A stretch of 64,000 bases of DNA from Spongilla lacustris (taxonomy: Eukaryota; Porifera; Demospongiae; Spongillida; Spongillidae). The stretch is taken from positions 6,282,253-6,346,252 of the forward strand of contig OX442429.1 in the NCBI GenBank assembly GCA_949361645.1. The letters are read 5' to 3'. Below the pieces are notes generated by a model. The model saw nothing but the letters and a program-made list of their open reading frames with translations, had not been told where the DNA came from and did no database searches. This document shows, piece by piece, positions 20,569-32,100 of the stretch (position 1 is the stretch's first letter; the number at the start of each line of letters is the position of its first letter). The position numbers were made by a program, and so were the translations under genes.

Positions 20569-21182
20569 TCTGTGGCAATACCAGCAGCAGAACTTATTAA
20601 TGAAATTCCTAAACTTTCTGCAGTGCCGATACCTAGATATGACATAATGCCAACACCTAATGCTGTTGAAGCAGCAAATGTAATAATTTGATTTTTTCCC
20701 CCAGATGGCAATACATCAGGAGGTGCATACTTGTCATAAGGATTTGGCATAGCGATTGATCCATTAAAATAATTTGCAACTTGATCACCAATTAAGTAAG
20801 AGATTCCTGAAATACCCGCTGCCATATTTGGATTATAATTTAGCATATAGCCTCCCGCATATCCCCCGGCCGCAGAGGATATTGTTGCCAAAATTGGTAA
20901 ATTAAAGTTACTTAATGTTCCTAAGCCTTTGCCATTGCCGTCTTGAAATACTGAATTGGGCTGATTAAAACCAAAACTCGGCGTTGCTGTTGTTGAAGAA
21001 CTTTGGCTAAATTTTTTACCTGACGAGGAATCATCTTGATCTAAACTTATATTTATGGGGTTAGTTATTATTGGACTGACTGTATTATTATTCGGAGAAT
21101 AATTTGATAAATTTCGAGTACTATTGTCTGTGGCATTATATGCCTGACTTAGCTCCTGTCTTGATGTATCTACAGTAACCAT
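20529..21182 (-). CDS. Membrane-like protein with N/S/T-rich head, two-repeat family
   Basis: 217 aa, ATG at 21182. The first ~90 residues are polar and low-complexity, rich in N, S, T and Q. They are followed by two hydrophobic Gly/Ala-rich repeats: one near ATISSAAGGYAGGYMLNYN to GISYLIGDQVANYF, the other near AASTALGVGIMSYLGIG to SSAAGIATDYL. This is the same two-repeat design as the products at 18171-18677 and 18952-19404. It diverges from the plus-strand gene at 21244 with a shared 61-bp intergenic region. Confidence 0.65.
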   Translation of the reverse strand: MVTVDTSRQELSQAYNATDNSTRNLSNYSPNNNTVSPIITNPINISLDQDDSSSGKKFSQSSSTTATPSFGFNQPNSVFQDGNGKGLGTLSNFNLPILATISSAAGGYAGGYMLNYNPNMAAGISGISYLIGDQVANYFNGSIAMPNPYDKYAPPDVLPSGGKNQIITFAASTALGVGIMSYLGIGTAESLGISLISSAAGIATDYLASDTSSLGTV

Positions 21183-21243
21183 TGTTTCTAGAGTGTATTT
21201 GAAATATGTATAAATAATTATATGTTAAAATACAGTTGAAAAA

Positions 21244-21606
21244 ATGGCAGCTATAGCGGTAACGCAAGGATTTAGTGCAGCAAATGGAGTTTATCAAAGC
21301 TCAATAGTTCAGGATTCTCTGGCACAGGGAGCTATTCCTCATCGAATGTTATATGCAGTTGTGATGGGAGGGGGCTCCTATCTTATTGCATCATTAGTAA
21401 TGTCAGGAGGCATTTCGGGATTAATTAGGGGTACTCAGGGAGCATTAGTTGACTCTTCACCAATCGGTTGGATTGTAAATCCATTTTTGAAAGGAAAAAC
21501 TGCTGGAGATTATATATCGGGAAATACCTCAAAAGGATTCTTTAGAGATAATGCACCAGCAATAGCAGGAGCAGCCGGAGCAATTGTCGGCTTTATGATC
21601 GGATAG
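21244..21606 (+). CDS. Small hydrophobic glycine-rich protein, 120 aa
   Basis: Starts MAAIAVTQGFSAANG. It has a hydrophobic segment around VVMGGGSYLIASLVMSGGIS and another at the C-terminus (AIAGAAGAIVGFMIG). Two candidate membrane segments suggest a virion or host membrane protein. It is related in composition, but not clearly in pattern, to the two-repeat proteins nearby. A GC palindrome overlaps the stop codon. Confidence 0.65.
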   Translation: MAAIAVTQGFSAANGVYQSSIVQDSLAQGAIPHRMLYAVVMGGGSYLIASLVMSGGISGLIRGTQGALVDSSPIGWIVNPFLKGKTAGDYISGNTSKGFFRDNAPAIAGAAGAIVGFMIG

Positions 21607-21620
21607 GGGGCTAGCCCCCT
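21605..21620. terminator. Perfect palindrome agggggctagccccct at stop codon
   Basis: A 16-bp perfect palindrome starting within the TAG stop of the gene ending at 21606. Confidence 0.55.
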
Positions 21621-21686
21621 AGGACCCCCTTTAGCTAACAAATAGAAAAAATAGATAACGTTTTAGTATCCTGAGACAGCGCCTAA

Positions 21687-24600
21687 ATGACGTTGAGAGG
21701 TAACGCTGGAAGATTGGTGCAAGGTGTTAATAATTTGTCAGGTTTTGTAAAATTAATCGAAGGACCTGGCATTGAAATTATACCAAATAATGCAAAAAAT
21801 TCGCTACAATTTGGTACGGTTACTGCTATGTTAGAATTTGACGATATTTTGGCAAATGGCGATTCTACCGCAAGATCAGCAAAATTTTTGAATAATGCAT
21901 CGGATACTATACCGGCACTTATTGTTCACAACACGTTAGATTTTGGTAACGGTGTAGTTAATCCAGGTGTTACATTGAAATATAGTCCTGGTACTCCAGA
22001 TGGATTAGTTATAGGTCCCACTACCGGAACTGATAAAAAAATATTAAGAAGCGACATAATTGGTGCAAATACGTCATCGGCAATTGCAGTAAAAAGTGGC
22101 ATGACTTTTGATACAGGCCTTATATTAACAGTTGACAACTTAGTTGCAAAAAGTGTAACAAATAATGGGGACATAACAGCTCATAGACTATTACCATATG
22201 ATGCTAATGGATTAACAATAAATTTGGATACTTGTACGATGACTTGTGCTGATACTGTTACAGATCCTAGAGTTAATATATATCCTGGATAAATTGCTTC
22301 GGGGCTATTACTGGTTCTGCTGGCATGACACTTACCGGGGATCTTATTCTTAATGGCATGATTACAACTCCATCATTAATAGTTCCTATTGATTTGACTT
22401 TAAAACCCTCAGGAGATGTTAGAGTTTTTAGTGGTAAAACTTTATTTTGTGACACTCTTAGTCAAAATAATACTAATAGTAATTTTAATATAACAGCAGT
22501 AGGTACTAATAAAAACATAAATATAAACCCCTCAGGTACAGGGCGCACATATTTTGGCGGTAGTGGTATAATGGTTGGATATATATCAAATTATTTTGGT
22601 TATGGTATTACCATTCAACCGGATGCAGGATCGATAAATTTACTTACTAATGTAAATGCTGCAAATATAACTGGGAATAATATTGTTACACCACCAAATA
22701 CAAATTTTAATATAATTCCTGGAACTAGCGGGGTAACAAATATAAATAGTAATTTGATAATTCGTGATAGCTTAACTGTTGATACTATAAATTCTAGAAC
22801 AACAAATAGTAATTTAGCTATAGCGGCTAATGGCACTGGAACTATAAATTTAAATTCACCTACAGTGGGAACTACTATAACTGCAACAACAATTACAGCT
22901 CCTCCTAGTACAAATTTAAATATAAATGCGCTAGGTGGTAGTATAATAACAAATGCAATACGATTAGCTCCTACAACTTCGTTAACAATTGCTCCTGCAA
23001 CTTCACTAACATTTACACCAGGATCGCCAGCTCAATTTAACTGCTCAGTAAACGTTGCAAATGATCTTACTGTAGCTGGTTCATTAAATGCAACTGGATT
23101 AACAAATACTATTACAAATGGCAATCTAGCTTTGGCTGCTAATGGCACTGGAACTATAAATTTAAATTCGCCTACGATTGGCTCAACTATAACTGCAGCA
23201 ACATTTACCGCTCCACCTCTATCAAATCTAAATATAAATGCTGCTGGTGGTAGTATACTTTCAAATGCTCTTAATTGGTCTGCTACTGGCGCATTGGGAA
23301 TAAATTCTGGCGGGACTATGACATTATGGCCAACAAATAATCAATGCATAATAGATGCTACTTTAACTGTGAATAGATCGATAATAGGTTCACGATTTGT
23401 AGGTACTGAATTTGTATCAAATGTGTTAAATACAGGTATAGCTTTATCTCCAAACGGTACAGGGCAGGTTAACGTTTTAGCAGGAAAAACGCTTACTGCA
23501 GACACTATAAGTTCTACAACGGCAAATGGAAATTTGATTTTAACTCCTAATGGAACAGGATCCCAAGTCCAAATAGCAACTGGTAAAACATTGGCTACAG
23601 ACATTATAAATACTAATACAGCCACTGCTATTGCAGTAAAAAATAATATGACTTTTGATGCTACAAAAACATTAACTGTTAATAATATTATTTCTAGATC
23701 TATTTCTAATAATGGTGACATAATATCATCAAGAATAGTAAATTATATAGCTGGTGGCTTAATAATCGATTTGGATAATTCTATTCTTTCTTGCAGTGAT
23801 ACAACGATACCAATTCTTATAGAACCCCACCTTCAAGTAGATGGCACATTAACTTGTACGTCTAATGCAATAGTTTTTAGCGGTTTAGCGACAACTACGT
23901 TAACACCATATAACTCAACTGGATTAACAATTAATTTAAATAATAGCACATTATCATCTGCAGTTCCCATAAACATAGGCTCTATTGTTGCAAATACTAT
24001 AAGTTCTGATGCTGCAACAAATTTGACCATAAATGCACCAGGAGGCACCATAAATACAAACGCAACTAACATCACTGCTTCAGGAGCATTGTCATTAAGA
24101 TCAAATGGCACCTTAAATTTACAGGCTTTTACCGGAAATAGTAGCATTAATATATCAGGTACTGGTTCTGGGGTTGTTAATATGTTAAGTCCATTGTTAG
24201 TAAATACTATAATTCCATATAATTCTGCGGACTTATCGCTAGCTGCCAGTGGTACAAATGGAAATGTCAGTTTAACTGCTACAGGCACTGGAAGTATAAG
24301 ATGTAATTCTCTTTTAAAAGCTTCAACAATAACTTCATTAGATTTATCAAATTTGACCATAAATACAGCAGGTGGCACCATAAATACAAATGCAACTAAC
24401 ATCACTGCTTCAGGAGCATTAACTTTAGCTACTACTAATGCGCGCTTGACACTTAATGCAGGTACAGATATAGTTATGACACCTTTAACTGGAACTATTA
24501 CTTTATCAACAAATAATGCCAATAATATAAATATAAATCCTGGAGGCCTAACATCTTTTGGTGGTAGTGGTATTAACTTACCAAATGGTGGTTCTACACT

Positions 24601-24940
24601 TAATTGGTATGAAGAGGCTACATTATCGAGTGCTTGGATAAATGTAGTAACTAGTACTCCAACAAATACCACAACTTTATATGTTGTTAGAATAGGAAAA
24701 CAAGTTTTTATTACATTAGTATCAAATAATCCTATAATGCCAACAACTGATATCGGTGTGCCTACAATGCAAACAAATTTAGTAAGCAAATATTCGCCTG
24801 TTGCTACATTCACTCAATTTAATGGAAGTTCATATTCTATTCAAATATCTACTGCTGGTGTAATAACATTACAAAATTTTGTAAATAGTGTTGCAATAAC
24901 ACCAATAATGAATTTTTCATATGTTACCGGCGGGAGCTAA
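21687..24940 (+). pseudogene. Long repetitive fibre-like protein, frameshifted
   Basis: Two ORFs form one repetitive protein: 21687-22292 (201 aa) and 22325-24940 (871 aa). The second frame is already open from about 22270 (peptide CFGAITGSAGM just before the second ATG), so a one- or two-base shift separates the parts. Repeats include variants of NLALAANGTGTINLNSP, TNTNATNITASGAL and TFD...LTVxNxxxxSxxNNGDI, the last occurring in both halves. Such Asn/Thr/Gly-rich beta repeats are typical of phage and viral tail-fibre or spike shafts. The C-terminal ~120 residues are non-repetitive (NWYEEATLSSAWINVVTSTP onward) and may be a receptor-binding head. The role in attachment is inferred. Confidence 0.7.
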
Positions 24941-24972
24941 GCCATAAAAAATTCTTGGGCTCTTAAGAATCT
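24941..24972. terminator. Hairpin after fibre gene
   Basis: attctt-gggctctt-aagaat forms a stem-loop at about 24951-24970, 11 bp after the stop codon. Confidence 0.4.
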
Positions 24973-25063
24973 AAATTCTAACCTAATATGCACATTAGTG
25001 CATAATTATTGACCATATTTTACTATATTAAACATAGAATCGTATTTGGGATATTACGCAATC

Positions 25064-25510
25064 ATGCCGAAACATAATGACGTTGGATCAAAGGCTCCAG
25101 AAGTTAATGAACTTACATAAAAAACTAGTGGACTTTTAAGCCCTAGTGGTTTAGCCCTAGCAGCACCCCAGGCAGCTACTGGCATTTTTAAAGAAAAAAT
25201 CTGGAATGCTAATGGTAATTTAGTAGAATATTTTGGTGTAAGACAAGCATTATATATTACAGATGAGCTAGCAATGGTACTTTATTTAAAATGGACAGGT
25301 TTAATACCTGCAGGTACAAGATTAAAACGCGCAGGTGATATAGATGATGATGATGGCGAATATGGCGATTTAGTAACAGGTGTAGAAATTGATGAAAGAG
25401 AAGTAGTATCTCAAATAAAATCTGCCAATCAATTATCAAAACATGAATTGACAACTGATGATATGTTATATTCTATGTCTAGAACAAAAAGTGGTAGACT
25501 TGCAATGATG
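25064..25510 (+). pseudogene. Unknown element protein, in-frame stop, truncated by gap
   Basis: ATG at 25064 (MPKHNDVGSKAPEVNELT) is followed by a TAA at 25118-25120. The same frame then stays open for 130 codons to the gap. It contains ANGNLVEYFGVRQALYITDE, an acidic DIDDDDGEYGD stretch and a polar helical end. It has no recognised family. Position after the fibre gene suggests a structural protein, by inference. The stop may be a mutation or a sequencing error. Confidence 0.5.
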
Positions 25511-25710
25511 NNNNNNNNNNNNNNNNNNNNNNNNNNNNNNNNNNNNNNNNNNNNNNNNNNNNNNNNNNNNNNNNNNNNNNNNNNNNNNNNNNNNNNNNNN
25601 NNNNNNNNNNNNNNNNNNNNNNNNNNNNNNNNNNNNNNNNNNNNNNNNNNNNNNNNNNNNNNNNNNNNNNNNNNNNNNNNNNNNNNNNNNNNNNNNNNNN
25701 NNNNNNNNNN
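25511..25710. other. Assembly gap (200 N)
   Basis: Exactly 200 N, a common placeholder for a gap of unknown size. The virus-like element ends at it on the left, and host-like sequence follows. The element's right end, and any missing genes, could be in the gap or on an unplaced contig. Confidence 0.99.
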
Positions 25711-26076
25711 CGTCAAGTTCTGTCACGTGTTTGACAAAATGAATAAAGCGTGTCGTTGAAGCGGAATATAATTCAGGCCATTGAGGGTGGTAACAGAGAT
25801 AATTATATATACAGTATAATTATTATTATCTCTGGTGGTAATGAGCAATGCAAAGATACAGGCCCATGCAGTTCACTTACCTCAACGTGCGATAGATCCT
25901 ACGTTGCCAACCAGCTAACTGTTCTGCAGAGAACTTAGCATTGCATGATTTTGAGTTGCACTGTTCAGCGAAATTGCCCCAGCCTACTTTTAACTGTCCG
26001 GAGGAACTGCAGCCAGAAGACATTGTACCAACTGAGGCATCAGAAACAACGCATGTTTAGTAATAAGATTATAAGA

Positions 26077-26201
26077 GTGCACAGCAAAAACAGTTTGGTG
26101 TATTTCACTCAAAACGGCAAACTATATCACTCTGAATCAGGATTCTGAGTGATATAGTTTGCGTTTTGAGTGAAATACACTAAAATTTTTTTGCTGTGTG
26201 A
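26077..26201. mobile_element. Hairpin MITE, ~125 bp
   Basis: Near-perfect inverted arms (26077-26138 and 26141-26201) share gtatttcactcaaaac and gcaaactatatcactctgaatc with a 2-base centre. There is no coding capacity. Confidence 0.7.
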
Positions 26202-27284
26202 GTTATATCAGCCTAAGCACGATTTATGAAGCAATGCGAACAGGCAGCATAGATGCGAACAGGCAGCATAGATGCGAACAGGCAGCATAGATGCGAACAG
26301 GCAGCATAGATGCGAACAGGTAGCATAGATACCCCCAGCATTTCTAGAAAGGGGGGGGGGGGGGGGAAGGCGAGGGGCACCGCCAGGATGAAGGCGAGGG
26401 CGCCAATGGTCGACGCCGCCCCGGGGAGGGTGTCCCCCTCCCGCCCAGCCAGGGGGTATGGGGGAGCGCTGTATAAGCTCCCCCATCGGGGCCTTGCCCG
26501 TGCTCCGCCCCATGCAGAAACCAACGCTTTTTGCGTTGAAAGACTCCGAGAAAACTACGCAAAAAAAAAAAAAAAAAAAAAAACGGCGGCCAGGAGGCCT
26601 TTTATGACTAAACTGAGTAGCACTAATATTGTTCATACGTGTACAAAGTTACAACAGTAGTTGGTTGGTGGACGCTGGGAATTTCAATGCTAGCGAAATG
26701 GATGATAATTATTAAAGATTATACTTAGATCTCCTCAGAACAGGTACGCGTTCGCGCTTTTAATATGCATCAGTGTAACTTGTGCTTAGGCGGGGCATAA
26801 AAACAACAGCGATTAAGCTCAGCTTCTATATGTTCGACGCGCCGATCTTTTCCGAAACCCCCACCCCGGCCCCTTCTCCTTTCCAGCGCGGCACTGCTTC
26901 GTGCCCATGCATCGGTACGCAATATAATAATACAATAAAAATTTAATGACCATCAATTTTGCTGGTTTATTCACATTAGATCGCGAAATCGCACTATACC
27001 ACAAGACATACATGTACGAAAAAAGTAGGCCGCTGTTGCCTCTGCACTTCGCGTGATTGATGACATTCTGCTTCACTCAATTATCGCTTCGATGCCATCG
27101 TACATACGTAGTAATATTGGGGCAGGGTTCAATAATTTACTATGGGGGGGGGCCACGACCCCCCGCCCCGGAGACGCCCTCCTAATTTAAGAATTTATAG
27201 CCGTTAATGAAGAGCGGTCACGGCTCATTTACATGTAAAAATCCATCCGCTGCTGCGAGTGTGGGTCTGGGTACAAGAGTATAC

Positions 27285-27402
27285 CGGGCTATAATTTATT
27301 CATAGCTGTGAACAAACGTGTCCGCCATTTTGACGGGCAAAGTCGTCCGCCATTTTTGCCCGTCAAAATGGCGTGCAAGCTAAGAATAAATTATATCGCC
27401 CG
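27285..27402. mobile_element. Hairpin MITE, ~118 bp
   Basis: The arms share cgccattttgacgggcaaa and, at the outer ends, cgggctataatttatt, each as an inverted pair around a short centre. Confidence 0.65.
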
Positions 27403-28121
27403 AGCTACCATATACATGTACAGTGGTGTTCACCGAAGAGGGGGAAAATGCAATAATGCACATTTCTGATAATATCTCATGAATGGTAAATAATTGTATC
27501 ATGCCAATTACATGTTTAGATTCAGCATCTACTTCTGAACAGAGTACATTCACTTTAATTCAATTATAACTTGTAAACAAAACAATGCACCAGAGTAAAC
27601 AACTGCTGGTCAGGTTGGATGTTCAAGCTGTTAAGCTACCAAATTTTTTTTTGTATGTACCCAATACAGGTGAGTACCTATAGTGTTGTGTTGAGCTCTT
27701 AAGTCTCACTCGCTGTGGAGATCGGTAGGAATGTATCGCTTTTCAGAAGGAGGCGGGGTCTTCGTATGAATTCGGACAAATTAGTTTGACTTAAGGGTTA
27801 AAATTTACTTTTTCGAAATAAGAGGTCCCTGAGGTATCCACATAATTTTTTTTATAATTTTTGGCAGCATGCTATCGGCATTAAACAATCCATGAAATGT
27901 TAAAAAGCTTAACATTGAAAGCAATTTTTCACCCGTTTTTAGGATTTCTCCGTATATCATAGTAAACATGTAGTAAGAATCATGCGTTTGTAAGCACTGT
28001 ACGTAACTTTTAAAAGCATTAATACATGTAGAATACTTGATTGAATAAGTACAAACGCTAGGATGGCGGGGTGGCTATTTCATGGCTGGTGGGGCCTGTA
28101 TATATAATAGTGCCCCCCTCC

Positions 28122-28153
<32 letters not shown>

Positions 28154-28261
28154 CACATGCACGGGTCCACCCGTTTACCATAATAAAAGAGCAAGACATT
28201 AATATTCCTACACATGCATAAGTTGAATCTGCAAATGCATAATCAAATTATAAGCACGATT

Positions 28262-28513
28262 TTAAGAGTAATGAACAATTCTGCTGTGCTTAGATGGAGC
28301 GAATTCATCGATAATACCATCAATATTTTTAAAATGGTTTTCCGAAATCATTTTTAAAACTTCCGTTAAGAGAAGCGCCTCTAGCCTTCCTTGCATCATC
28401 GTCGAACGTGACGAGTTTTCGCTGACTCGCTTCAGTGCTGAGAAACACTGAATTGGAATGGCTAAGGCAACTGAGTATGCCTTACATAGGCATAGCTCTG
28501 GAAAAGCGACCAA
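28262..28513 (-). pseudogene. hAT transposase C-terminal fragment
   Basis: The minus-strand peptide with IPIQCFSALKRVSENSSRST, then QGRLEALLLTEVLK, matches the hAT dimerisation-domain signature (C-x-R-x-FSALKRIKxxxRSTM, then ERLxxLxLLxIE), though some core residues are lost. Upstream minus-strand DNA to about 28620 keeps a short related frame (AEVDSILAEVDDDGN). It is a relic of a domesticated or dead element. Confidence 0.55.
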
Positions 28514-28877
28514 TAGGTGATACTTTGGGTTGCACGGTAGAGCAAAAGCGAACCGGCGAGAATGACAAATAGTCTATGTCACTTTGAACATTTCCATCAT
28601 CGTCCACTTCTGCTAATATAGAATCAACTTCTGCATGCGGCAGCTTCAGCTTCTGTCAGTTCTGAATCCAAAACTTTGTTCGGATCAGAGAAATTGAAAT
28701 GACTGCCCACAGTTCTTTATGTAACACCTAAAAGAGTCTAAGTTATATTTATCAAAGAATTCCGCAATCTGGCATTGAAGTTTTGAAAGATGTATTTAAA
28801 GATGTGCAATTAATTGGTGAAAACATTGCAAGTGTCTGAAACATGTTTAAATTGATTTCGTTGGGAGATCAATGCAA

Positions 28878-28936
28878 ATATATCGTGATACAATATCGCG
28901 ATATTCATATCGCGATATATCGCGATATATATGATA
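28878..28936. repeat. Palindromic atatcgcgat repeats
   Basis: Four to five copies of the self-complementary decamer atatcgcgat lie close together in AT-rich DNA. Function unknown. Confidence 0.7.
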
Positions 28937-29138
28937 TTGCTTGCCTGGTCACAACATGTAACTGAAAGTTACATGCATATACGTTATGTACATTTATTCA
29001 TTTAAAAAATGATATGGGAAAATAATATTATATATACTGTACAGCTTTCTAATAGAGGATATGCATCGCAACGCCCCCTAAAGGTCACAAAGGTCGACTA
29101 CATATTTATTTATGAATAGCATATATCTGTTACGGCCC

Positions 29139-32100
29139 CCCGATTTAAAGCGGGTCGGGAGTTAAAATCCGGTCGACCGGATTTTCATCATATGTCACGT
29201 GAAAATTGCTGAGATTGTTGGTGTCTCGTGTCAGTGAGTCTGAATTCGACGCATTCCTATCAGAGAAATTCCCTCCCAATGGAAAGAGAGTAACTAGCGG
29301 CGTGTACTATTCAGCCTTTGGTGGGAGTGTAAAACAATCTCTTCAAAATCCTGTTTCGTGCAACACAAAGATGCGACAGTTCATAAAGAGAAATAAAATA
29401 CAACTAATGAATTTGACGTGCCTTGATGCAGAGGGCGTCCTCGTTGTTCCCACCACCTTGCAGGTACTGTATAGTATCTTGCGCGCAGGGTGTTAGAATT
29501 TATGTGAATTGACTGATACAAATATGTTCAGTCGTCTGGCCATGGTAAGAATGCATAGCGCCTGCCACTTCACCAAGTAAAATTACAGTCGAGTCGAAAT
29601 AAGCCACTGCATGATCTCACAATGCAGATTGTATCAGCATATACAAGTCCTAACCATGTAGCACTGATGATATCTATGCTTTGTCACATACTTGTGTCAA
29701 CTGTTATGCTTAGGCCAGAAAAGGTGACCCCTTGCAGCTTTTTCTCTACTGTATATGGCTATATGGCAGCACATAAGCATGCATGCAATATCTAACTGGA
29801 ATATAAAGTGGAATACTTAAAATGAACAGCATACAAATTCTCTCAATGTTTCTGGCATAAATACATGCACTTCTTTGTAGGATACAGAAGACAACTCTCT
29901 TTTTAGCCAGTACAGAAAAATTGTTTATGTCGAGCAATTCTATTCAACAATCAATGAGGTCCATACCAATGAACTGTTGCATGCAGAATACAAGAAAACA
30001 TTTGAAAAGGTTAGTTGCATGCGAATAATTACTTTGTTGACATACTTTTAAAGCATACAATATACATTGTGTAAGATGTTACAAACCACACTGCATGTTT
30101 TGTTATATTCAACTCCAGAGTCTGTATCGAGGCATTCCAAGGAGTGTGGTGGAGAAATTTGTCAGCATGTGTCCCACTTGCCAGCTTCGCAGCTATCAAA
30201 CATTTATAGCACCACTAAATCCAATAATTGCAAATGGGTTCCTTACCAGACTCCAAGTGAGTGCAAAATGATTGTTTTGGACCTACTAAAACATGTGCAC
30301 AATGCAGTATAGGCACATCAACATTACAAGCATTCTGCAGTATATGTATTTATCTCTTGTATTCATAAATGTGCATGGTGTATGGTATACACCTGTGTCT
30401 ACGTAAAAAATAAATTGTATTTTATTGATAAGTTAAAATTTGGGATCATTATAAATGTGCACATTTATTGATCTCATAGACATGCGGCACTTGCCACATG
30501 GAGAAATGAAGTAGATCCTTCAAAGTGTAGATCATTGGTCCAAATTCAATTTTGCCTATGCCATTGAAAGCAAAACAGCTATAAATGTTGCAAATGTTTT
30601 AAACGTGCAGATTTTTCCCTATTTTGGTGTACCTCGCATACTTCACTCGGACAATGGTCGAGAATTTATAAATAATGTGATTGAAGGTTTACAGGCAATG
30701 CGGCACATAGAAATACAACTAGTGAGTGGTCGACCTCGTCATCCACAGAGCCAGGGGTTAGTGGAACGTGCTCACCAAACACTTCAAAAGAAATTAGGAG
30801 GAGAGATAATGAAGAGCAAGCTGAAGACACCACCATGGAGTGAATGGCTTCCAAAAATAGCCTGTAAGCTCTTTGTTGCTTTAATGCTGTTTGATTATAT
30901 TTGCCTGAGTGGCACTAAACACTTGTTTCTTTTTATCTCTCATATAGATGCTATGAACACACAGACTCATGAAGCAGTGGGAACAAGCCCATATGAATTA
31001 GTATTTGGCCAGAAACCTAGGTCAGTGTTGTTTTCAACTGGAAAATCACCTGGTATCATCTTAGAGGAGTCATTGACTGATAATGGGATCTGCACTAGTA
31101 CTTCAGACTCAGTAAATGAACCAGGCTTAGGGGAGATGAAGGAAGCACTGCAGTCGAAGCCAGTCGTGGAAAGAAATGACTTAACTGATGGAAGAAAATT
31201 CTCAGCTCATAGGGAAGTCAATGCTCAGAAATGCAATGATAAAGTAACAGAAAATGAAGAAGTGGACATGATCATAGCTAGCAGTGAAATAGAGAAGAGG
31301 GAAGCACAGTTGGCAACAATGGAAAAGCATAAGAAGGTATATTCATTGTACTATAATGGCTGTGGTGCAAATGTACTTATACAATGCCATTGTCTTACAT
31401 GTGTATTTGTTCATGCAGTTACGTGTAAAAGGTGACAGAAGGTATCTAAAATGTGCCCAAAAAATGATTCACCGATACAATAAACAGAAAAGTGTTGTGT
31501 CATTTACTGCAGGTGACTATGTTTCAGTTAGGATTCCATGCATTGATTGTACCTCTTCTGACCTTACCTGCCTTCCTGGTGTTGTTGCTGATGTACATGT
31601 AGTAGGAAAGAATCGGAATTTATATCGTATAAGGTTAGATGGCATGTCTACTTGGCTATAAAGATTAAAGAAAAATATATGCCATCTCCAGGTGTGAACA
31701 TGGTGTTCTCCGTACTTGCTATCCGGCAAATGAGCTCCAGGGATACAAAAGATCAATATCTTTTTCAGCAGAGGGATGGAAGTTCATGGAACAGGCTCCT
31801 CTACTTTCCTTGAGAGAGGCTTCAAGACTTCAAGCTTGTACAACAGGTTGCCAGACTCATATGATCCATCCACTTACACAAGACAGCACCAGTAGGTATA
31901 TTAAATAAAGCATGATAAAGATGCAATATTATGTGCTTCATGTCACAATGCATATAAATTCTAGACTGAGTAGTGCATTTTAAATTTACCATGTGCACAA
32001 AGGTGATTCAGACTTGAGAATCCAATTGTTCTCTATGGTTCTTTTTAATTTGTGGAAATCCGGAAGCAGAACATACTGGGACTCGTCAGACAGGAATGAA

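Larger units (their letters stand above)
25711..28261. other. Noncoding repeat-rich stretch
   Basis: No gene supported apart from the repeats listed separately. It contains a 19-bp tandem repeat, gcatagatgcgaacaggca (about 26228-26325), a poly-G run, a GC-rich block ending in a 23-base poly-A (about 26345-26583) that may be a SINE-like retroposed copy, and a poly-C run near 28120. Confidence 0.5.

Noticed and set aside
23833..24813. 326-codon minus-strand ORF opposite the fibre gene
   Set aside because: A shadow of the repetitive plus-strand protein. The composition is V/P/L-biased by the complement, with no start context or domain.
30478..31435. Retroviral or Gypsy integrase
   Set aside because: No reverse transcriptase, RNase H or LTR is nearby. 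The Ulp1 and PHD domains and KRBA2-like pattern point to a Ginger-type DNA transposon.
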